From: Neobacillus cucumis
Lineage (GTDB): Bacteria; Bacillota; Bacilli; Bacillales; Cytobacillaceae
DNA: 35,159 bases
NCBI RefSeq assembly: GCF_002860255.1
Contig: NZ_PGVE01000048.1
Span: forward strand, 1 to 35,159
Direction: 5' to 3'
How positions within the stretch are numbered: the first letter of the stretch is position 1; each line of letters starts with the position of its first letter. The notes beneath the pieces are model-generated. The model did not search any database. It was not told where the DNA came from and saw nothing but the letters and a program-made list of their open reading frames with translations. Below are positions 22,884 through 28,133 of this stretch, one piece after another. Both the position numbers and the translations under genes were made by a program.

Positions 22884-23360
22884 CAAAGCTATCTTTTTGT
22901 ATTTAATAAAAAACCATCTATAAAATGAATACGTAATAATCAATGACACTAACATACTGCTCCAACTTAAAAACCAATTCCAATGGAGGTATTCTATATT
23001 ATCGGTAAATTTTTCAACGATTACTTCACCAATAATTAAAACTGTTGGATAAAAAATTATGTAGAATATCTTCTTAATTAATGTTCCATTCCTTGGAAAG
23101 TAAAGGTTAAATACCACACTGATAATAGGAAAAATAATATATTCAAATGTGAAACATGTACGAAAAGCATAACTAAAAAAGCGAACTGGATAAGAAATTA
23201 ATTTTAATTCCACTGTGATTCCACTAAGAAGCCAATTTAATGATTGCATGAATAATAAACTTATAGCTGCTTCCCTAATTTTACTTTTTGGAACACTGAA
23301 TAAAAGAAGTCCTAACGCAATAATACTTGAAGATAATTCAATTATTTGTTCTTTTGGCAA
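22872..23360 (-). CDS. CBO0543-like four-helix membrane protein
   Basis: A 162-residue integral membrane protein with four or five hydrophobic helices. The pattern FEYIIFPIISVVFNLYFPRN and the WNWFLSWSSMLVSLIITY end resemble the CBO0543 family of spore-forming Firmicutes, whose role is unknown. The start is TTG with GGGGGTG eight bases upstream. It shares helix pattern and terminator type with the protein at 33397-33852, suggesting an old duplication. Family assignment from memory. Confidence 0.62.
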   Translation of the reverse strand: MPKEQIIELSSSIIALGLLLFSVPKSKIREAAISLLFMQSLNWLLSGITVELKLISYPVRFFSYAFRTCFTFEYIIFPIISVVFNLYFPRNGTLIKKIFYIIFYPTVLIIGEVIVEKFTDNIEYLHWNWFLSWSSMLVSLIITYSFYRWFFIKYKKIALSTR

Positions 23361-23437
23361 TTACTTAACACCCCCTATTTGTCTAGTTACTTATTTCGAC
23401 AAATAGTTGAATATTCCTTCAAATTGGAATAAATTAC

Positions 23438-23779
23438 TTATTGACATTTATTTACTTTTATGAACAAATAAGTTCTAACTTCTTCATTCACTTTTTCCAA
23501 TTCATCCTTAGCAATCTTATATTCATCGGATAATTTCTTATATTTTTCTTCATCCTTACGATTAAGCAGTAATGAAAATTCCATACTGATAACCTTATCA
23601 AAATATGTATTAACAAACTCGTTATAATTTCTTACTGTATGTACATGATTACAAACAGGACAAACATAATTCCAATGGAACACTGGTTTGTCCTTATACA
23701 TTCCGATAAATTGCTTATTGAATTCCTTAACTCTGAATTGTGCGGGGCAGTTATCACACTGAGTAAGACGAATAGGCAT
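23438..23779 (-). CDS. Zinc-ribbon protein with C-terminal coiled coil
   Basis: A 113-residue protein. An N-terminal zinc ribbon is formed by CDNC (8-11) and CPVC (40-43), followed by HVH. A charged helical half (about 65-100, EEKYKKLSDEYKIAKDELEK) is likely a coiled coil. Phage early regions carry many such small zinc-binding proteins that bind nucleic acid or host proteins. The ribosome binding site is weak (AGG). No named family. Confidence 0.65.
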   Translation of the reverse strand: MPIRLTQCDNCPAQFRVKEFNKQFIGMYKDKPVFHWNYVCPVCNHVHTVRNYNEFVNTYFDKVISMEFSLLLNRKDEEKYKKLSDEYKIAKDELEKVNEEVRTYLFIKVNKCQ

Positions 23780-23788
23780 GATACTAAC

Positions 23789-23947
23789 CTAAATAAAGAA
23801 TGTAATTGTCATTGCAATAATTGAAGCTAATACAATGGACAAATATCTATTTTTATCATCATTCGTCACTAATATTTCATTAGATAACAAAGCCATCCCA
23901 TATAGCACCATCATTAATACTAAAATAATTTGGAAGGTAATAAGCAT
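23789..23947 (-). CDS. 52-residue two-helix membrane protein
   Basis: ATG at 23945-23947 has GGAGGGT six bases upstream, and its first base overlaps the stop of the upstream gene. Two hydrophobic helices (about 1-22 and 38-52) are separated by a short polar loop with DDKNR. It could be holin-like by size, but it has no charged C-terminal tail and sits in the early region, so I do not call it a holin. Confidence 0.65.
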   Translation of the reverse strand: MLITFQIILVLMMVLYGMALLSNEILVTNDDKNRYLSIVLASIIAMTITFFI

Positions 23948-24084
23948 TATTTACCCTCCGTTAATTTATCTAGCTTTTCATTAATACTTTTCAATACAGA
24001 TAAAATTTCCTCTTTCCACTGTTTATCCTCATGCTGCTTTTGTTGAATTGCGGAAATACTATCATGTAAACTCTGATTAAACAT
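23947..24084 (-). CDS. 45-residue coiled-coil protein
   Basis: ATG at 24082-24084 with GGAGAGGT. The product is one long amphipathic helix rich in Gln/Lys/Glu (QQKQHEDKQWKEEILSVLKS). It overlaps the following membrane-protein gene by one base, so the pair is coupled. The pairing of a small coiled-coil protein with a two-helix membrane protein recalls hemolysin-XhlA/holin-like pairs (XhlA is about 80 residues with a C-terminal TM), but the match is loose. Confidence 0.6.
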   Translation of the reverse strand: MFNQSLHDSISAIQQKQHEDKQWKEEILSVLKSINEKLDKLTEGK

Positions 24085-24146
24085 TTTAACCTCTCCTATC
24101 CATTAATTAATGATTTTTGAGCAGGATTTATTTAAATTCACAAACA

Positions 24147-24168
24147 AAAAAACACTCTAAAACGAGTG
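24147..24168 (-). terminator. Terminator after the 24171 gene
   Basis: Minus-strand CACTC/GAGTG around GTTTTA followed by TTTTTTTG. Confidence 0.65.
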
Positions 24169-24170
24169 CC

Positions 24171-24563
24171 TTAATCTTGCATTAATTTTCTAAACAATAA
24201 TTTATTAACATTCTCCTGTTGGGTAAAAACATCTTCAATAAGTTCATTCAATTCTTCCGCATCATATTCAAAATTCGAATATTGATTATCAAAATTTTGA
24301 ATTACTTTTCGTACAGCTATTTCATATCTTGCCATAGCCGCTTCAACATCTTTTATATCATCACGGACTAATGGAGAGATTTTTTTATAATACTCTAAAG
24401 TATTTACCAAATAGTTACGATGCTGCACTACATCAATGTTCGAAGTGACCTTACCGAAGACACTATTATCATTAGAATAATGTCTATCCGAATATTTTCT
24501 AAGTTTTTTATCAAATTGATATTTTGTTCTTAAATCTTGCAATGTTAATTTATTGTCAGACAT
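24171..24563 (-). CDS. Unknown helical phage protein
   Basis: A 130-residue, almost entirely helical, charged protein. The C-terminal half (AMARYEIAVRKVIQNFDNQ then acidic EYDAEELNELIEDVF) suggests a coiled-coil or protein-binding role. The start is ATG at 24561-24563, eight bases after GGAG; an in-frame GTG upstream overlaps that site. Terminator directly after. No family recognised. Confidence 0.6.
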   Translation of the reverse strand: MSDNKLTLQDLRTKYQFDKKLRKYSDRHYSNDNSVFGKVTSNIDVVQHRNYLVNTLEYYKKISPLVRDDIKDVEAAMARYEIAVRKVIQNFDNQYSNFEYDAEELNELIEDVFTQQENVNKLLFRKLMQD

Positions 24564-24638
24564 AATCTTCACTCCATATCAAATATTAGTCGCTTTACCA
24601 ATATTCGACAGATGGAGTAAATTTCCCTATCATAAAAA

Positions 24639-25343
24639 TTAATTTCTCTGAAAATAGACCAAATCTTCATCTTTTATTTCAATTAATTTCGAAAGAGTCT
24701 TAAACAATATAGATGTGTAACCTTTTGCACCCAATCCAGCAAAAGTTAATACATCTACAAAACATCCTGTCCTACTTAATCTGATAAGAAATAATTTTAA
24801 TTCTTCTTCTGAAATTCTTAAGTCATTAGTAATTTGGGATGAAAACTCTTGCCAATGAATTAATTCTTTCAAATCTGAATCGTTGGTTCTATCTTCCATT
24901 ACTTTTAAAGTATTCAGTAAATAAATTTCTCTGTAAGTTAACTCATCCAGTATTTTTAAGTAATCATCATATTCTTCGACATTATTAATAAAGTCAGAAA
25001 GTATCCCGTTATTAAGTAACCTTGCAAAAAATCTTATTTTTTCCCTTTGCTTTGTGTAAAGAGCTGCTTTATAAGTAGCAAAGTATGAATGTAAAAAGTC
25101 TTCATTTTTTATTACTTCCGGTGTAATTTCAATATTACCTAATCCTAATTCATCATAAAAAGTCTTTGCACGATCAACTAATATATTATTATAGGAGGTT
25201 GTTAAAATACTATCAACTAAACCACCATAAGGTACAATTTGAATTAGTCCTCTAATCAACGTATTTCTTTCATATTTTTCTAGCAGGTTCTCCTTAATCG
25301 TATTCTTAATAATACTATCCGGTAAAGATAAGTCATTCCCCAA
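24639..25343 (-). CDS. Unknown helical protein
   Basis: A 234-residue helical protein. An N-terminal helix pair is followed by a Gly-containing hydrophobic segment (LIRGLIQIVPYGGLVDSILTTS, about 30-51) that may touch membrane. The conserved-looking REKIRFFARLL (about 99-109) and ELTYREIYLLNTL (about 135-147) follow, then a winged-helix-like end. Proteins with this layout occur in phages and bacteria without known function. Starts: TTG at 25341-25343 spaced eight bases from GGAG is preferred over the GTG at 25352. Confidence 0.55.
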   Translation of the reverse strand: MGNDLSLPDSIIKNTIKENLLEKYERNTLIRGLIQIVPYGGLVDSILTTSYNNILVDRAKTFYDELGLGNIEITPEVIKNEDFLHSYFATYKAALYTKQREKIRFFARLLNNGILSDFINNVEEYDDYLKILDELTYREIYLLNTLKVMEDRTNDSDLKELIHWQEFSSQITNDLRISEEELKLFLIRLSRTGCFVDVLTFAGLGAKGYTSILFKTLSKLIEIKDEDLVYFQRN

Positions 25344-25395
25344 GCTTATCACTCCATTTTTTGGAATATAAGTGAATTATAACATAATTATCTGA

Positions 25396-25486
25396 AGGAG
25401 CTGAGCAGGATTCGAACCTGTAAACTATTCGGGATAAAAGGAGAGTTAAAAACCGAATATGCTCTAACCAATTGAGCTACAGCCCC
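25396..25486 (-). tRNA. tRNA-like gene with an enlarged anticodon arm
   Basis: The minus strand folds as a cloverleaf. A 7-pair acceptor stem (GGGGCTG/CAGCTCC), U8-A9, a D arm GCTC/GAGC and a T arm CAGG-TTCGAAT-CCTG are all present. The anticodon arm is abnormal: a 7-pair stem TATTCGG/CCGAATA encloses a 20-base loop, about 17 bases more than normal. The loop begins TTTTTAA, which as a standard loop would read anticodon TTT (lysine), followed by 13 extra bases. The 3' CCA is not encoded. A bacterial tRNA should not have such an insert, so it may be a decoy, a target for processing or a non-functional gene. Confidence 0.7.
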
Positions 25487-25490
25487 AAAA

Positions 25491-25513
25491 TAAAAAAAGC
25501 CACTTATTTAAGT
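25491..25513 (-). terminator. Terminator between the HNH-like gene and the tRNA-like gene
   Basis: Minus-strand GCGACTT/AAGTGGC stem (one mismatch) followed by TTTTTTTATTTT, ending four bases before the tRNA-like 5' end. Confidence 0.55.
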
Positions 25514-25521
25514 CGCTTGTG

Positions 25522-26229
25522 TCAATCATAAATTTCAATTTTCCAATTATACAAAGCATGGTACAACTTCTCTGGTATTACATTTTTATACTCATTTGCA
25601 ATATGTTTAATTACATTTTCTTTAAAATTTTTATATACCTCAAATGCTTCTTCAGGTGAACTATAATGACCTAAAGGAACCACTTTCCCTTTTCCATCGG
25701 CTGATTGTGTCTGGTAGCTCCGAGTCACCTTATTAAATGTCACCCCAATAGGCAATGATCCTCTTGCACTATTGCAAGTAACAATCAATGTATTTAGTTT
25801 ATCGGGAACAAAACAACATTTATCTGGACTGTATACCTTATTCCCTTTGAACAATATATCCTTGTCTAAGTTCATTTTCTCCCCATCAACTTCATAGTAA
25901 TTCTCATCAAAACATTCACCAAAGTTTTGAAAACTATGCCAATCCTGACAAACTGTTACATCCTTGTATGAGGGATTTCTTTTGTGATATTTCGCATTGT
26001 ATGCACGATTTAGCATACTACTCCATACTTTATAAACCTTTGTAACCTCTCCATTCTCAGTAACATTATATTTACCCTGTCCAATATAACCTACTTCACA
26101 AATGGTTTTATCGTAAAAGTCTCTAACACTGCCAATTTTAAAATTGCCATATGTACACTTTACTAAACTATTAGTATCAATAAACCTAACAACAATATCA
26201 GATGCGTTATTGTACTTTACTATTTCCAT
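25522..26229 (-). CDS. AP2/HNH-like phage homing-endonuclease-type protein
   Basis: A 235-residue protein with the phage pattern W-x3-L-x-R-A-Y (about 69-77), YKDVTVCQDWHSFQNFGECF (about 88-107) and LDKDILFKGNKVYSPDKCCF (about 121-140), ending VPDKLNTLI. A C-terminal AP2-like DNA-binding module (GVTFNKVTRSYQTQ, then GHYSSPEEAFEVY) follows. Similar proteins act as free-standing homing endonucleases or DNA-binding remnants in phages. It lies 35 bases upstream of the abnormal tRNA-like gene. Catalytic residues cannot be assigned with certainty. Confidence 0.72.
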   Translation of the reverse strand: MEIVKYNNASDIVVRFIDTNSLVKCTYGNFKIGSVRDFYDKTICEVGYIGQGKYNVTENGEVTKVYKVWSSMLNRAYNAKYHKRNPSYKDVTVCQDWHSFQNFGECFDENYYEVDGEKMNLDKDILFKGNKVYSPDKCCFVPDKLNTLIVTCNSARGSLPIGVTFNKVTRSYQTQSADGKGKVVPLGHYSSPEEAFEVYKNFKENVIKHIANEYKNVIPEKLYHALYNWKIEIYD

Positions 26230-26265
26230 TATTGATAAAAAATATTCTCATTCATCTCACCAACT

Positions 26266-26571
26266 CTATTTGTCTTCATTTTGCTTAATAACAAACCCTT
26301 CTTCTTCATGGATTAACTCTAAAATCCCATCAAGTTCATATAATGAAAAAGCCAACATTTCCAATTCTTGTGTATGATCGAGTATCACAAACAATTTTTC
26401 TTCATCTTCAATTTTCTTAAACCTACTTAAAGCCCAACTCAAAGCATCACTCTTAAAGTAAAAGCTTGCTAAAACTGGTGTCCAATCATCATCAGTACCA
26501 TCAAAATCCCCAAAACTCACTTCGAACAAATCGTTATCGCTATTTAATTCTACAAGTACATCCTTTTCCAA
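26266..26571 (-). CDS. Small acidic unknown protein
   Basis: A 101-residue, very acidic protein (start MEKDVLVELNSDNDLFEV, repeated Asp/Glu). A central aromatic segment (DWTPVLASFYFKSDALSWAL) is followed by a helical C-terminus. Acidic early phage proteins often mimic DNA or bind host polymerase, but nothing specific supports that here. TTG start with GGGAGTGATGAT upstream. Directly downstream of the SLOG gene. Confidence 0.6.
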   Translation of the reverse strand: MEKDVLVELNSDNDLFEVSFGDFDGTDDDWTPVLASFYFKSDALSWALSRFKKIEDEEKLFVILDHTQELEMLAFSLYELDGILELIHEEEGFVIKQNEDK

Positions 26572-26587
26572 ATCATCACTCCCTCTC

Positions 26588-26941
26588 TTAATATCTAATT
26601 ACTTTATATTCCACTCCATATTTCTTAGCTGCTCCCACAGTGTAACCAGTATCCTTGCTAACACCGTCCCATAAAATTAAACAAGCATCAGCGAACTTAT
26701 ACATTAAGTCATTCCTAATTAATGCTGCCTTCTTTCCATACTTAGCCCAATGAATAGGGAAACAGCAAATATCATAGAAACGTTCAACTGCGTATTTTTC
26801 AGCCAATGTCTCTACACCTTCAGCTTCACTGGAAACAATAACAACATCAGATTCCTTATCTTTAAGATAATTATCTAATTTTTGTTTTAATAAAGTATAG
26901 TCATCGAAATTTTTGGAACCAGTAACAATTACCCTGCACAA
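26588..26941 (-). CDS. SLOG-superfamily (DUF2493/YspA-like) protein
   Basis: A 117-residue Rossmann-like protein. It shows RVIVTGSKNFDDYTLL (3-18), VVIVSSEAEGVETLAEKYA (about 33-51), FPIHWAKYGKKAALIRND and LILWDGVSKDTGYTV, the pattern of the DUF2493/cpYpsA-related SLOG family. The usual GGA-x-GAD loop is replaced by SEAEGVE, so nucleotide binding may differ. SLOG proteins bind nucleotide-like ligands and occur in phages and in immune systems. TTG start; weak ribosome binding site close to the preceding gene's stop. Confidence 0.8.
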   Translation of the reverse strand: MCRVIVTGSKNFDDYTLLKQKLDNYLKDKESDVVIVSSEAEGVETLAEKYAVERFYDICCFPIHWAKYGKKAALIRNDLMYKFADACLILWDGVSKDTGYTVGAAKKYGVEYKVIRY

Positions 26942-26950
26942 TTTATCACT

Positions 26951-27076
26951 CTACTCTCTAATTGTTTGTTTATCTGTATTGATTAAAATCGGCTTTATAT
27001 CCTTTGAACCACATTCGCATTTGTAAACTTGTTTTCTATAAATCCTCAAACATTCATAACAATAATACTGTTTCAT
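26951..27076 (-). CDS. 41-residue zinc-ribbon peptide
   Basis: ATG at 27074-27076 with GAGGAAT. The product has CYEC (6-9) and CECG (20-23), four cysteines arranged for one zinc ribbon, and a basic linker between. It lies one base after the stop of the 27078 gene and ten bases before the SLOG gene, so all three are likely co-transcribed. Function unknown. Confidence 0.7.
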   Translation of the reverse strand: MKQYYCYECLRIYRKQVYKCECGSKDIKPILINTDKQTIRE

Positions 27077-27077
27077 A

Positions 27078-27278
27078 CTATTCCTCTTGTTTTCTTAATT
27101 TCAAATAATCAATTTCTTTGACAATCGTTTCTAGATCATCATTCATTTTGTTAAAGAAAGGTACAATCCCATGAAAATGGTTATTTAAAGCCCTTCTCAT
27201 TGCTCTATAAGTTGTATGGTAAATTAAATCATCTAATTCTTTAACACTTAGAGTAACCATCATTTTTTCATTTTCCAT
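27078..27278 (-). CDS. Small helical protein downstream of a structured leader
   Basis: A 66-residue helical, charged protein (MENEKMMVTLSVKELDDLIY, then a basic helix with RAMRRAL). AAAGGGTGAGAAACG leads to the ATG. It begins 29 bases after the terminator of a long structured RNA (27305-27612), so its expression may be controlled by read-through there. No family recognised. Confidence 0.65.
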   Translation of the reverse strand: MENEKMMVTLSVKELDDLIYHTTYRAMRRALNNHFHGIVPFFNKMNDDLETIVKEIDYLKLRKQEE

Positions 27279-27304
27279 CGTTTCTCACCCTTTCTATGCC
27301 CCAC

Positions 27305-27612
27305 GATAAAAAGGCTAGTTCCTGCTAAAACTAGCCCCTCATGGAACTGGCACTTGATACAAATCAAGATTATTTAGAGGCATACCTTTTATTAGTCACG
27401 GAGGTATGTAAGGGCGCACAGCATAACGCTGCCGATACCGTCAATTTCTTTTCACTGCACGATCAAATGCTAACTCTCCTTGGAGTAATGCTTTGTTAGC
27501 ACCTCATGCACCTACCGAGGATAATATAAATAATGAACAAGTCGTTTGTATTCTTATATATTTATAGCGTCCGTAAGAATACAGTCAGCATTAGCTAAAC
27601 TGACACGGACAA
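27305..27612 (-). ncRNA. Large structured leader-like RNA, unknown class
   Basis: About 310 bases without a gene are G+C-richer than their surroundings and full of pairing on the minus strand. In transcription order: an ACGGAC/GTCCGT stem with adjoining CTGAC/GTCAG (27569-27610), competing with a 9-pair GTATTCTTA/TAAGAATAC (27548-27582). Next a multi-tier hairpin TGCA/TGCA, TGCTAAC/GTTAGCA and CTCC/GGAG (27456-27510). Then two alternative partners of GGTAT (27403-27407), a CTTGAT/ATCAAG hairpin (27353-27368) and a terminator that competes with AGTTCC/GGAACT (27317-27348). It precedes the gene at 27278. It looks like an attenuator or riboswitch, but I cannot assign it to any known family. Confidence 0.6.
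27307..27336 (-). terminator. Terminator of the structured leader
   Basis: Perfect 8-pair GGCTAGTT/AACTAGCC stem with an 8-base loop and TTTTTA. AGTTCC within it can instead pair with GGAACT at 27343-27348. Confidence 0.8.
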
Positions 27613-27616
27613 TATA

Positions 27617-27802
27617 TTAATCAATAAACTTAATTGAATAACCGAACACTTCTTCAATTTTCTTATTTAATTCTGGTGTGATATCCCTTTTCTCACGCTC
27701 CAAAAGGGACAAATACGATTGACTTATCTGAAGTAAAACTGATAGTTGATGTTGACTCATATTTGAAAGCAATCTTAGCTTTTTCAATTTTGACATTCCC
27801 AA
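27617..27802 (-). CDS. Small Xre-type helix-turn-helix regulator
   Basis: A 61-residue single HTH domain. KLRLLSNMSQHQLSVLLQIS then QSYLSLLEREKRDITPELNK is a textbook Xre helix-turn-helix (about 8-50). Start is TTG (27802) eight bases from GGGAG, or the ATG two codons later. It sits between two structured RNAs, each with a terminator, and downstream of the giant RNA polymerase gene. It is probably a middle/early switch regulator. Confidence 0.82.
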   Translation of the reverse strand: MGMSKLKKLRLLSNMSQHQLSVLLQISQSYLSLLEREKRDITPELNKKIEEVFGYSIKFID

Positions 27803-27935
27803 TTAACTCACTCCCTCATTCACCGCCTAACTTGGATTTGTAAAAATTTATGACAAAAAAATATATATATAGACTTCCAAAATCTAATTTTATATGTTAA
27901 TGTAAGATTAGATATTTATAACCATTTTTAACAAT

Positions 27936-27972
27936 AAAAAAAGGATGAGACAGTTTGTTGGGCAACTGCCTC
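27936..27972 (-). terminator. Terminator of the second structured leader
   Basis: Minus-strand GAGGCAGTT/AACTGTCTC (one G-U) around GCCCAACA, then ATCCTTTTTTT. Confidence 0.75.
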
Positions 27973-28060
27973 ATGGAAACACCTAATCGTTGGGCAGGGA
28001 AGAAAGTACTAACCCTTGTCAGCTTCAATAGTTTTACTTCCTTCCCCTAAGAGGATTTTT
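27936..28060 (-). ncRNA. Structured leader-like RNA upstream of the small Xre gene
   Basis: On the minus strand a 12-pair stem (28035-28046 with 27997-28008, one G-U pair) is followed by CTGCC. That can pair with GGCAG (27966-27970) or leave GGCAG free to form the 9-pair terminator stem at 27947-27972. Thus terminator and antiterminator are mutually exclusive. A short frame MRQLPNK begins in the terminator region behind AGGTG. It precedes the Xre gene by about 130 bases. No known riboswitch class recognised. Confidence 0.55.
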
Positions 28061-28078
28061 GAACATCCATTAAATAAG

Positions 28079-28106
28079 AAAAAACCCTTATAAATCAAGG
28101 GTTTTT
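28079..28106. terminator. Bidirectional terminator after the RNA polymerase gene
   Basis: Perfect stem AAACCCTT/AAGGGTTT with a 7-base loop and T-runs on both strands, 28 bases past the RNA polymerase stop. Confidence 0.8.
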
Positions 28107-28133
28107 CAAGTATGTATTATTAAACTATTAAAC

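Noticed and set aside
23789..24084. Holin plus accessory lysis protein pair
   Set aside because: The sizes are suggestive, but both lie in the early region, lack a charged holin tail or an endolysin neighbour, and the small coiled-coil protein has no membrane segment.
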